Part shown: one piece after another, positions 33,783-41,112 of the stretch
How the letters are laid out: each line of letters starts with the position of its first letter
Position numbering within the stretch: position 1 is the stretch's first letter
NCBI GenBank assembly: GCA_046732465.1
Contig: JBKPND010000044.1
Location: 1 to 64,000, forward strand
Length of the DNA: 64,000 nucleotides
DNA from: DASUPK01 sp046732465
Lineage (GTDB): Bacteria; Actinomycetota; Thermoleophilia; Solirubrobacterales; 70-9
Direction of reading: 5' to 3'
Position numbers and translations under genes: made by a program
Notes under the pieces: generated by a model
What the model saw: only the letters and a program-made list of their open reading frames with translations
Database searches by the model: none
Told to the model about the DNA's origin: nothing

Positions 33783-34331
33783 ATGGCGCGCGGCATCTCA
33801 CTCAGGGACTTCCGGCCGGAGGACGCCTCCGCTGTCCACCGCTGGTTCAACTCGCCCGCGGCGACGGCGAACCTGCTCGAGCACCGGGAGGGTGAGTTCA
33901 CCGAGGATGACGCGCGACGCTGGGTGGAGCGCGCGATCGAGCAGTCCCGGGACCCGGAGGCCGAGGACCGCAAGTGGGCGGTGGAGGTCGAGGACATCGA
34001 CGGCCCGGTGGGGTTCACGGCGCTCTACGGGTTGCGCCGCCAGACCGCCCCCGAGCTGGGGGCGATCATGGGCGACGAACGCGTCCGCGGCAAGGGCGTC
34101 GGGCGGGAGGCCGAGCGGCTCACCAACCTGAAGGCCTTCGAGGAGTTCGGCGCGCACAAGGTCTACGGCCGGATCCCGGCGACCAACGAGGCCGCCAAGA
34201 AGGCCGTGATCTACAACGGCTGGAAGCAGGAGGGTGTGCTTCGCGAGCACGTACGCCATGGCGGTGAGCTGATCGACGTCGAGCTCTGGGGCGGCTTCCG
34301 GGAGGACCTCCCCGAGCCGCCCGACGAGTGA
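33783..34331 (+). CDS. GNAT-family N-acetyltransferase
   Basis: A 182-residue GNAT protein of the RimJ/RimL-like branch. It has ISLRDFRPEDASAVHRWFN at the start, ELGAIMGDERVRGKGVGREAE as motif A with the R/Q-x-x-G-x-G/A acetyl-CoA loop, and HKVYGRIPATNEAAKKAVIYNGW. In a polysaccharide cluster it may acetylate an amino sugar, the PglD/WeeI role done by another fold, but a housekeeping substrate is equally possible. The ATG at 33783 follows the sugar-transferase stop by 5 nt. Confidence 0.85.
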   Translation: MARGISLRDFRPEDASAVHRWFNSPAATANLLEHREGEFTEDDARRWVERAIEQSRDPEAEDRKWAVEVEDIDGPVGFTALYGLRRQTAPELGAIMGDERVRGKGVGREAERLTNLKAFEEFGAHKVYGRIPATNEAAKKAVIYNGWKQEGVLREHVRHGGELIDVELWGGFREDLPEPPDE

Positions 34332-34335
34332 TCCC

Positions 34336-35256
34336 TTGAAGGCCCGGCTGATCGAGGACGGGGGTGCGGCCGCCTCCGACTCCGAGCAGTTCTTCCGCTC
34401 CCCGTCGTTTCTCGAGGCCGAGGCGGTCACCCACACCGTCGCGATCGGGGCTGATCCGGAGCTCCACCTTCCCCTGATCGTCCGGTCGATCGACGAGACC
34501 GGCAGGCTCGACGCGATCTCGCCCTACGGCTACCCGGGGGCCGATAGCGCCCGGGATGATCCGCCCGACCCGACGGACGTCGACTGGTCCGACACCGGCC
34601 TGGTGAGCATCTTCGTCCGGGACCGGATCGGCGAGCCGCCCTGCTTCAGCGGAGGCACGCTGAGGTCCCACGTTCACGTCGCCGACGGCGAGGGTGGGGT
34701 CCGCAAGCGCCTCCGCGAGCAGATCCGGCGTAACGAGCGGCGCGGATGGGAGGTGCGGCTCATCCCGGGCCGCGAGGTGGAGATGGGGCAACTCCGGGCC
34801 TTCGAGGCGGCCTACGGCGAGACGATGACCCGCACCGGCGCGGCGGAGCGCTATCTCTACCCGACCAGCTACTTCGCGCGACTCATGCTGAGCGAGTCGA
34901 GCTGGCTGGCCCTCGCCGAGCGGGAGGGGGAGGCACTTGCTGGCGCCATCGCGGCCGCCAGCGACGGCTACCTGCACTACTACCTCGGCGGCACGGCGGA
35001 CGAGGCACTCAAGGACTCTCCCATGAAGAACCTGTTCTGGGCGATGATCGCCCACGGCGGCGAGCTCGGTCTGCCGGTCAGCCTCGGCGGGGGCGTCACA
35101 CCCGGCGACTCGCTCGATGACTTCAAGCGCGGCTTCGCCAACACCGAGGCGCCCTGGCACACGCACGAGATCGTCTGCGACCGCGCCGCCTACGACGAAC
35201 TCGCGGCCGCCGCCGGACAGGTTCCCGAGGGCTTCTTCCCCGCCTACCGCGCCTGA
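34336..35256 (+). CDS. FemAB/GNAT-like acyltransferase
   Basis: A 306-residue protein resembling the acetyltransferase fold of FemAB-type proteins (PF13480-like): KRLREQIRRNERRGWEV and the later LHYYLGGTADEALKDSPMKNLFWAMI are its usual landmarks. FemAB proteins use aminoacyl-tRNA to build peptidoglycan cross-bridges; the GNAT-like branch in polysaccharide clusters is thought to modify sugars. The TTG start is 4 nt after the preceding stop, and no better start is open. It is the last rightward gene of the block, converging on the response regulator with its stop 12 bases inside that gene. Confidence 0.75.
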   Translation: MKARLIEDGGAAASDSEQFFRSPSFLEAEAVTHTVAIGADPELHLPLIVRSIDETGRLDAISPYGYPGADSARDDPPDPTDVDWSDTGLVSIFVRDRIGEPPCFSGGTLRSHVHVADGEGGVRKRLREQIRRNERRGWEVRLIPGREVEMGQLRAFEAAYGETMTRTGAAERYLYPTSYFARLMLSESSWLALAEREGEALAGAIAAASDGYLHYYLGGTADEALKDSPMKNLFWAMIAHGGELGLPVSLGGGVTPGDSLDDFKRGFANTEAPWHTHEIVCDRAAYDELAAAAGQVPEGFFPAYRA

Positions 35257-35954
35257 GGCCCGGACGCCTCGTCGCCCGGCGTGACCAGGGCCGCCTCGTA
35301 GGCGAAGACGACCGCCTGGACGCGGTCGCGGACCCCGAGCTTGGCGAGTACATGCTTGACGTGAGTCTTGACCGTCGCCTCACTGAGGACCAGGTCTGTG
35401 GCGATCTCTCCGTTTGAGAGCCCGCGCGCCATCAGCGTCAGAACCTCGACCTCGCGCCGCGTCAGCTCGTCGAGCTCCGCCGGAGGCGCGGCCGGCGGCG
35501 CCGTGCGGATGAAGTGCTCGATGAGGCGCTTGGTGACGGTCGGCGCGATCAGGGCGTCCCCACCCGCCACGACTCGCACGGCGGCGATCAGGTCCTCCGG
35601 CCTGACGTCCTTGAGCAGGAAGCCGCTGGCGCCGGCTCGGAGCGCCTCGTAGACGTACTCGTTCAGGTCGAACGTCGTCAGCATCAGGACGGCGGTCTCC
35701 TGGTCGTCCCCGGCCAGGATGCGCCGGGTCGCCTCGAGGCCGTCGAGGTCGGGCATCTTGATGTCCATCAGGACGACCTTCGGCCGGCGCTTGCGCGCGA
35801 GGTCGACGGCGTCGCGGCCATCGGCCGCCTCGCCGACGACGCTGATGTCCGTCTGGGAAGCGAGGATCGCGCGGAACCCCGCCCGGACGAGCGCCTGATC
35901 GTCGGCGATCAGAACCGTCACGGCCTCGTCGGGCGTCGCCGCGGCGCTCTCCAT
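35244..35954 (-). CDS. NarL/FixJ-family response regulator
   Basis: A 236-residue two-domain regulator. The receiver (residues 12-130) has D18-D19, the phosphorylation site D64 in LMDIKMPDLDG, and the Lys of FLLKD. A C-terminal LuxR-type HTH (about 165-228) has LTRREVEVLTLMARGLSNGEIA and KTHVKHVLAKLGVRDR. It probably pairs with the kinases encoded divergently at 36063-38025. The frame stays open for a further 325 codons upstream, but the receiver fold begins right after the ATG at 35954. TACCGT lies six bases before that ATG. Confidence 0.93.
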   Translation of the reverse strand: MESAAATPDEAVTVLIADDQALVRAGFRAILASQTDISVVGEAADGRDAVDLARKRRPKVVLMDIKMPDLDGLEATRRILAGDDQETAVLMLTTFDLNEYVYEALRAGASGFLLKDVRPEDLIAAVRVVAGGDALIAPTVTKRLIEHFIRTAPPAAPPAELDELTRREVEVLTLMARGLSNGEIATDLVLSEATVKTHVKHVLAKLGVRDRVQAVVFAYEAALVTPGDEASGPQAR

Positions 35955-35960
35955 GAAGAG

Positions 35961-35966
35961 ACGGTA
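35961..35966 (-). promoter_or_regulatory. -10 hexamer for the response regulator
   Basis: TACCGT on the minus strand, 6 nt before the ATG at 35954, with no Shine-Dalgarno. It belongs to the 108-bp divergent region 35955-36062. Confidence 0.45.
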
Positions 35967-36050
35967 GTGCCTGCGCAGACGGCCGGCATCACCCTCGTGT
36001 GGCAGCGTCGGATACCTCTGGAGGATGACGCCGGGTGGCCACCCCGAGGT

Positions 36051-36056
36051 TACGAT
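36051..36056 (+). promoter_or_regulatory. -10 hexamer for the sensor-kinase pair
   Basis: TACGAT, 6 nt before the ATG at 36063, mirrors the arrangement on the opposite strand. Confidence 0.45.
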
Positions 36057-36062
36057 CGGCCA

Positions 36063-37172
36063 ATGAAGGCGCCTCGCAGCCTTTGGCCCGACGTCGTCCC
36101 GGTCATCCTCCTCACCGCTCTGGGCGTCGTCATCACCCAGAGCCCCTCGAACAACGACGACGCGGGCATCGTCAGCACACTGCTCGTCCCGCTCGTCACC
36201 GTCCCGGTGTTCTGGTGGCGTCGCGCCCCCTTCGCCGCGGCGGCCGGCCTCGCGGTCGGCATGGTCCTCAGCGGCATCCCGACCTTGGATCAGATCCGCT
36301 GCGGTTTCGCCTTCCCGGCTGCGTTCCTGGTCCTGTTCGGGCTCGGCTCGCGCGAGACTCGTGACCGCGGCCTGGTCGGGCTCGCCGCGCTGGCGGCGGG
36401 GATGCTCTTCATCATGTTCACCGACCCGCAGATCGACATCGGCGGCGCCTTCATCCTCGTGCTCGCCGTGGGCGTCTGGGGGGCGGGTCGCCTGTATCAG
36501 TCGCGGACCCGGGTCGCGACCGAGCTCGGCGAGCGCACCCGCGATCTCGAGCGCACCCGCGAGGAGACGGCCCAGCTGGCGGCCGAGGTGGAGAGGGCCA
36601 AGGTCGCCGCGGACCTCGACGTGGCTGCGCGAGATCGCATCCGCACGGTCGTACAGATGGCGCGCGAGGGCGAGAGCGCCGCGCAGGGCTCTCCGGAGGA
36701 CTTCGAGAGGATCGAGAGAGAGGGGCGAGAGTCGCTCAACCAGATGCGCGAGCTGCTGGGCGTCCTCCGCAGCGACGAGCGGGACACCTCGCCGCGTCCC
36801 ACCCTGGCTCAGCTGGAGACCCTGGTCGAACGAGCCCGGGCAGGCGGGCGGCCGATCGAGCTGCGGGTGGAGGGCGAGCGTCGTCCGCTGCCGACCGGCG
36901 TGGAGCTGGCGGCCTATCGCGTCGTCCAGCATGCCCTCGAGGCGTTCGGCGTGGCTAGCGGCGAGAAGGCGACGGTGAGCCTGCGGTACGGCGCCTCAGA
37001 CCTCGAGCTCGAGGTCGCGGGCGCGACTCCTACCGGCCGGTTCGAGACGTCGGCGCTCGACGCGGCCCGGGAGCGCGTGAACGCGCACGGCGGGGACTTC
37101 ACCGCCACCCCGCAGGCCGGAGGCCGTACCCTCCTGCGCGCCGAGCTGCCTCTGGCAGTGCCCAGTGGCTAA
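36063..37172 (+). CDS. degenerate (pseudo) sensor histidine kinase
   Basis: A 369-residue protein with four to five N-terminal membrane helices (within residues 8-145), a coiled coil (150-180) and a region that aligns with the HisKA_3/HATPase parts of NarL-partner kinases. The key residues are gone. The H-box position is Asp186 (VAADLDVAAR, against IAQELHDIVAH in the next gene). The N-box Asn is Ala294 (VVQHALEAFG, against IVQEGLTNAMK). The glycine-rich loop is ETSALDAARERV instead of GSGLGLRGLRERL. It should neither bind ATP nor autophosphorylate. An 8-nt overlap with the intact kinase suggests a heteromer in which this protein is the sensing or regulating subunit. Confidence 0.85.
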   Translation: MKAPRSLWPDVVPVILLTALGVVITQSPSNNDDAGIVSTLLVPLVTVPVFWWRRAPFAAAAGLAVGMVLSGIPTLDQIRCGFAFPAAFLVLFGLGSRETRDRGLVGLAALAAGMLFIMFTDPQIDIGGAFILVLAVGVWGAGRLYQSRTRVATELGERTRDLERTREETAQLAAEVERAKVAADLDVAARDRIRTVVQMAREGESAAQGSPEDFERIEREGRESLNQMRELLGVLRSDERDTSPRPTLAQLETLVERARAGGRPIELRVEGERRPLPTGVELAAYRVVQHALEAFGVASGEKATVSLRYGASDLELEVAGATPTGRFETSALDAARERVNAHGGDFTATPQAGGRTLLRAELPLAVPSG

Positions 37173-38025
37173 CGCGATCCTGATCCCGATCTGCGCGGTC
37201 TCGTATGTCTGCGGCCGCTACCTCTCCCCGTTGATCGGCGGCGGAATATGTGTCGCGATTCTGGCCGCCGGAATCCTGGCCGCGGGCGGCGACGGCGTCG
37301 TTCCCTTCGCGCTGGTCACGGCGGTGCCCTGGGTCGCCGGAGTGGCCGTGCGCTCGCGTCAGGGGCTCCTGGACTCGCTGAGGAGCCGCACGGGGGAGCT
37401 CGAGGTCGAGCGGGACACGCTCGCGAGGCTCTCGGTTCAGCGGGAGCGCGCCCGCATCGCGCAGGAGCTGCACGACATCGTCGCCCACCACCTCGCCGTG
37501 ATCGTCGTCCAGGCGGGTGCGGGACGCGTCGCACCCGGCGAATCTGCCGAGGCCACGGAGCGGTTCGCCCGGATCAGACAGTCCGGCGAGGAGGCGCTCT
37601 CCGAGATGGAGCGTCTCGTGGATCTCCTCCAGACCGACGGAGGCGAGGAGAGCCGGCGCATCGACGTGCTTCTCGACCAGGCCCAGGCGGCCGGCCTCAA
37701 GCTGAGCGCGTCGGGACCGCCGCCCGAGTTCTCCCTCTCGCCGGAAGCCGAGCGGCTCGCCTACCGGATCGTGCAGGAGGGACTGACCAATGCCATGAAG
37801 CATGCGCCCGGCTCCGAGGTCCGACTGCGGATCGCGGCCAACGAGAGCGAGCTGGAGATCGAGCTGCGCAACTGGGGCGGTCAGGAGCCCTCGAGCCTCT
37901 CCGAGACTGGATCGGGACTCGGTCTGCGCGGCCTTCGGGAGCGGCTCGACGAGCTCGGGGGCAACCTCGAGGCGGCGCCGGACGGCACCGGCTGGCGCCT
38001 GCACGCCGGCATCCCTCTGGTGTAG
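37165..38025 (+). CDS. sensor histidine kinase (HisKA_3 type)
   Basis: A 286-residue kinase with two to three short membrane segments (within residues 1-62), then RIAQELHDIVAHHLAVIVVQ with the phospho-acceptor H103, an N-box IVQEGLTNAMKHA, and the G-box TGSGLGLRGLRERL. These are the features of kinases that phosphorylate NarL/FixJ regulators, such as the one encoded divergently. No separate sensor domain exists beyond the membrane segments. The GTG start lies inside the preceding gene (GTGGCTAA). Catalytic function for this system probably rests on this protein alone. Confidence 0.92.
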   Translation: MANAILIPICAVSYVCGRYLSPLIGGGICVAILAAGILAAGGDGVVPFALVTAVPWVAGVAVRSRQGLLDSLRSRTGELEVERDTLARLSVQRERARIAQELHDIVAHHLAVIVVQAGAGRVAPGESAEATERFARIRQSGEEALSEMERLVDLLQTDGGEESRRIDVLLDQAQAAGLKLSASGPPPEFSLSPEAERLAYRIVQEGLTNAMKHAPGSEVRLRIAANESELEIELRNWGGQEPSSLSETGSGLGLRGLRERLDELGGNLEAAPDGTGWRLHAGIPLV

Positions 38026-38071
38026 CTACAGGCCGGCCTACCCCCGTGGGATGAGGAGAAGTTCGCCTCTC

Positions 38072-38120
38072 GAGGTGACGAAGGGGCGGCGCCGCGACGC
38101 TTGACTGGGCGCGTCACCTC
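38072..38120. promoter_or_regulatory. 9-bp inverted repeat upstream of small membrane protein
   Basis: GAGGTGACG (38072-38080) and CGTCACCTC (38112-38120) are perfect complements 31 nt apart. The arms could form a hairpin in the leader, or two half-sites of an operator. TTGACT at 38101 could be a -35 box, but I see no convincing -10. Confidence 0.35.
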
Positions 38121-38142
38121 AACCACCTCAAGGAGGCGCAAC

Positions 38143-38409
38143 ATGGAGCTCATCCTCGCTGTTCTCGGTGCCGGCCCGATCGGCTACTTCACCAAGACCA
38201 GGCGCACCGGCCTGATCGTCTACCTCGTCGCGTGGGCGATCGTCTTTCCCATCCAGACCGTCGTCGTCTTCAACAGTGGCGATGGCAACGACATCCTCTA
38301 CTGGGTCTTCAACGCCCTGATCCTCTGCCTGGGCATCGGCCTGAACCAGCTGGGCGCCCGTCTGCGCGAGCGGCGTCGGGGCTCCGAGCCTGCCGAAGCG
38401 GCTGCGTGA
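38143..38409 (+). CDS. small membrane protein, unknown function
   Basis: An 88-residue protein with a strong AGGAGG ribosome-binding site 7 nt before the ATG, one of the best in the window. It has three hydrophobic segments (about residues 1-12, 22-41, 51-70), the motif GPIGYFTKTRRTG and a charged Arg/Glu tail. The family is not recognised. It follows the two-component genes after a 117-bp gap holding a 9-bp inverted repeat and could be a target of that system, but nothing proves it. Confidence 0.75.
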   Translation: MELILAVLGAGPIGYFTKTRRTGLIVYLVAWAIVFPIQTVVVFNSGDGNDILYWVFNALILCLGIGLNQLGARLRERRRGSEPAEAAA

Positions 38410-38433
38410 GAGGCGACGATCGGCGCGCGTCCG

Positions 38434-39669
38434 CTAGAGCCGGCGGCGCGCGCCCGCTCGCTTCTTCGCGCAGCGTTTCTTCTTCTTGCACTTGCGCTTG
38501 GCGAAGTGCTTGATCCTCTTCTGCACTGCAGCGGTGATCTGCGGGATCAGGGGGATCATCGCCCCGCCCGGGCAAGCGGTGAGGCCCAGCGTCGTATGGC
38601 CGATGATTCGCGGGACCGTGATCACGGTTCCGGCCGCGTAACGGCTCTCCGACCCACCTCCGGAGGTGAGCTGAACCGTGCCCGTGACCGGATAGGCGCG
38701 GTTGACGGCCATCTTCCAGGCCAGGTAGCGGATGATCGAGCCCTGCGCCTGCGGCGTCGGTGCCTCGCTGGTGTGATCGCCGATCGAGGCGATCGAGGTG
38801 GTCTCGGAGTTGAAGCCCTGCGCCTGGGCCCCCACCACCGGCCGCTTCAGTCCTCCGGCACGGCCCTCATAGAGGGTCCCGTAGCGGTCGACCAGCGCGT
38901 TGTAGCCGATGTCGTTCCAGCCGTTGCCGTAGACGTGGAAGCGGCAGATGCCGAGGACGATCGAAGGAGCCTCCTCGGGGGAGTAGTCGTTCGCGTTCAC
39001 GGTGTGGTGAATCACCGCAGCCTGGACGGCGCCGTACGCCGGCGGCCCCCTCGGCGGGCAGCCGCCGTCGGCCAGATCGGCTCCCCACCCAGAGCGCTTC
39101 ACGACCCGCGGCTTGGGGGCGATCGCCTGCGCCACGGGGGTGGAGGCAACCGAGATGAAGGCCGCGTTGATCGCCTCCCGAGCCTGATTCAGCAGGTCGC
39201 CGGCGAAGCTTCCCGCGGTTCCGGAGACGTTGACGAAGTGCAGCCGGCCGCGCGGCTTGAAGGTTGCGCGCACCTGCGCCTGATCGGCCCCGCCGACGTA
39301 GATCGGGGTCCCGTCCTCCTGCTCGACCCAGTTGCTCCACTTCCCGCCGTCGTCGCGCACCCGGATCTCGACGGTCCGCATCTCGCGTGCCACGCCGACC
39401 AGGTCGAAGCTATGGGGGGCCCGGACGGGCGGCGAGATCCACCGCGCAGGCAGCCGATGCGGATGGGCGGCGCGGGCGGCCGCGACGACCTTTCCCGAGA
39501 TCCGCTTCGCCTTGGGGATCCCGTGCTCGAAGTCGACCCCGCCCGGCATGTAGGGACGCAGCGAGAGCGCCGGTGCGGCGACCCAGGTGCAACCGCCCAG
39601 GAGGGCCAGGCACACCCCCGTGACGACCCACCTCCTCATCTGACGATTGGAACACATCCGCTTCGCCAT
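38434..39669 (-). CDS. secreted PGRP-type N-acetylmuramoyl-L-alanine amidase, putative lipoprotein
   Basis: A 411-residue exported protein. The signal ends in LALLGGC, a lipobox, so it may be lipid-anchored. A beta-rich region (about residues 90-160) is followed by a peptidoglycan-recognition/amidase_2 domain (about 200-370): SGWGAD, VIHHTVNAN with a zinc-ligand His, FHVYGNGWNDIGYNALVDRYGTLYEGRAGG, and IIGHTTLGLTACPG with a further His and Cys. The last 25 residues are strongly basic (KRKCKKKKRC) and could bind wall polymers. The first ATG is used; an ATG ten codons on also gives a complete signal peptide. Confidence 0.88.
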   Translation of the reverse strand: MAKRMCSNRQMRRWVVTGVCLALLGGCTWVAAPALSLRPYMPGGVDFEHGIPKAKRISGKVVAAARAAHPHRLPARWISPPVRAPHSFDLVGVAREMRTVEIRVRDDGGKWSNWVEQEDGTPIYVGGADQAQVRATFKPRGRLHFVNVSGTAGSFAGDLLNQAREAINAAFISVASTPVAQAIAPKPRVVKRSGWGADLADGGCPPRGPPAYGAVQAAVIHHTVNANDYSPEEAPSIVLGICRFHVYGNGWNDIGYNALVDRYGTLYEGRAGGLKRPVVGAQAQGFNSETTSIASIGDHTSEAPTPQAQGSIIRYLAWKMAVNRAYPVTGTVQLTSGGGSESRYAAGTVITVPRIIGHTTLGLTACPGGAMIPLIPQITAAVQKRIKHFAKRKCKKKKRCAKKRAGARRRL

Positions 39670-39760
39670 CAGATCGCGGCTGCAAGCAACCGCCCATCAC
39701 TCCCAGGCAACTGTCACTTTGCATGGGAAGCGGCACCCGCCGAGAGAAAGTGCGTGCGCG

Positions 39761-39823
39761 ATGTCGCAGAACGATGAGGTAGGCGCCTGCGACCATCGGG
39801 ACCCCCACAACCGCGGTGAGTGA
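39761..39823 (+). other. possible 20-codon upstream ORF coupled to the NTF2-like gene
   Basis: ATG at 39761 opens a frame of 20 codons (MSQNDEVGACDHRDPHNRGE) that ends in TGATG, the last three bases being the ATG at 39823 of the next gene. Its start, gatgtcgcag, repeats exactly at 39822-39831. It may be a coupled leader peptide or the remnant of a duplicated gene start. The ribosome-binding site is weak. Confidence 0.3.
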
Positions 39824-40221
39824 TGTCGCAGGACAACGTCGAGCTGTTCACTAAGGCCATCGAGGCCTACAACAGGCGCGACGTTGAGGCAATGCTGGAG
39901 ATCTGGCACCCCGAGGCGGTCTGGTACCCCTTTACGGCACAGGTTGAGGGCGACGACGCGTATCACGGTCACGAGGGCCTCAGGCAGTGGTGGGCAAACG
40001 TCGACGCCACCTTCGAGGAGCTCGAAGCGGGCGTAGAGGAGGTCCGAGACCTGGACGACGCGGTCCTCGCACTCGGCCACCTGCACGCCCGGTTCAGGAG
40101 CGGCGTCACACTCGACACGGAAATCGGCTGGCTCACCCGCTACCGCGACGGTCTTGGCGTGTGGGGTCGCGCATACCAGAGCCATGCCGAGGCCCTTGAA
40201 GCAGCCGGACTGCGGGAGTAG
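39820..40221 (+). CDS. SnoaL/NTF2-like protein
   Basis: A 133-residue cone-fold protein of the SnoaL-like/NTF2 superfamily: SQDNVELFTKAIEAYNRRDVEAMLEIWHPEAVWYP is the standard opening helix pair and strand, with HGHEGLRQWW next. Members are ketosteroid-isomerase-like enzymes or small-molecule binders; the substrate is unknown here. Start is GTG 39820 or ATG 39823. It stands alone between two leftward genes. A short ORF with a similar start ends on its start codon. Confidence 0.85.
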   Translation: MMSQDNVELFTKAIEAYNRRDVEAMLEIWHPEAVWYPFTAQVEGDDAYHGHEGLRQWWANVDATFEELEAGVEEVRDLDDAVLALGHLHARFRSGVTLDTEIGWLTRYRDGLGVWGRAYQSHAEALEAAGLRE

Positions 40222-40309
40222 TCAGAAGTGGTTTGTGCGCCGATAGCTGCCTTAGGCAGGACAGTTGCTCCGCGCAAACCCCTTCTGAGATCCCGCCGCT
40301 CCTTTGCGG

Positions 40310-41083
40310 CTATGGCAAATCGATCGGGATCTGCTGCTCGGGGCCGTTGCCCCGGTAGGTGTCGCGGAAGTTCCGGACCACGTCGAGGACGGTCTCGTTG
40401 TAGTTCGGGCAGACCACCTCATTGGTCCAGGCCGTGATCGCCACGTCGTAGGGCATGTCGGGGTCCGGATACATGAGCATCCCGTTCGGGTCGGCGTCGA
40501 AAACGCCCTTCAGCGCCAGCTGCTGGGCCTCGGGCAGAGTCGGCTTGTAGTGGATCTCGATCCGGCCGTGCTCCATGGCGTGCACCTCGTTGCGGATGTT
40601 GGTCGGCTTACTGGTGTCGCTGGTGATCGGCGTCGTGTAGGCGCCGTCGTCGATCGGCACCGGGTTGTGATTGCCCGAGGTGGGGGGCGCGGTCTTGTAG
40701 TCGACCGCGGTCGAGTTGGGGACGTGCGTGTTGCCCTCGTCGGGGAGATCGAGCTTGAGCTGGCATCCCGCCTTCTGGGCCGAGATCTGCAGGTCGGCGA
40801 ACTGGATCGTCGGCGGAGGCGTGCCCTCGCGGCAGTCCGGCTCGAGCCCCCTGAAGGTGCCGCCCGAGTTCTTGATGTGGGCGTTTTCGCAGGTGCTCGC
40901 CTCGGCGCTGCCGCTGCCCCCATTCACGATCACGACCACCAGCCCGGCTACGACCGCCAGCGCGAGCAGGCCGGCCACCACGTAGCCGGCGATCAGCCGC
41001 CGGTGGCCCGTCGAGCGGGCGGCGCGCTCGGCGGCGAGCCGCTGCTGGCGCAGGCGCTCCTTCTCTTCCTTTCGGCTGGCCAT
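40310..41083 (-). CDS. DUF3105 membrane-anchored protein
   Basis: A 257-residue protein with a basic cytoplasmic head (residues 1-28), one transmembrane helix (about 31-53) and an outer DUF3105 domain. The domain's hallmark is visible: PPTSGNHNPVPIDDGAY, then EVHAMEHGRIEIHYKP. The conserved His residues suggest metal binding, but the family has no known function. Four Cys in the outer part (CENAHIKNS, DCREG, GCQL, VVCPNY) could pair as disulfides. TAGCCT sits 12 nt before the ATG. Confidence 0.85.
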   Translation of the reverse strand: MASRKEEKERLRQQRLAAERAARSTGHRRLIAGYVVAGLLALAVVAGLVVVIVNGGSGSAEASTCENAHIKNSGGTFRGLEPDCREGTPPPTIQFADLQISAQKAGCQLKLDLPDEGNTHVPNSTAVDYKTAPPTSGNHNPVPIDDGAYTTPITSDTSKPTNIRNEVHAMEHGRIEIHYKPTLPEAQQLALKGVFDADPNGMLMYPDPDMPYDVAITAWTNEVVCPNYNETVLDVVRNFRDTYRGNGPEQQIPIDLP

Positions 41084-41095
41084 GAGGGAGCGGAG

Positions 41096-41101
41096 AGGCT
41101 A
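41096..41101 (-). promoter_or_regulatory. -10 hexamer for the DUF3105 gene
   Basis: TAGCCT on the minus strand, 12 nt before the ATG at 41083. The stretch between has no Shine-Dalgarno. Confidence 0.4.
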
Positions 41102-41112
41102 GCGGAGGGAAT

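Noticed and set aside
35955..36932. N-terminal extension of the response regulator of about 325 codons
   Set aside because: It overlaps the divergent kinase gene and has shadow-type composition; the receiver fold starts just after the ATG at 35954.
36063..37172. Calling the degenerate kinase a pseudogene
   Set aside because: The frame is intact, the promoter is good and the membrane region is preserved; a conserved pseudokinase explains it better than decay.
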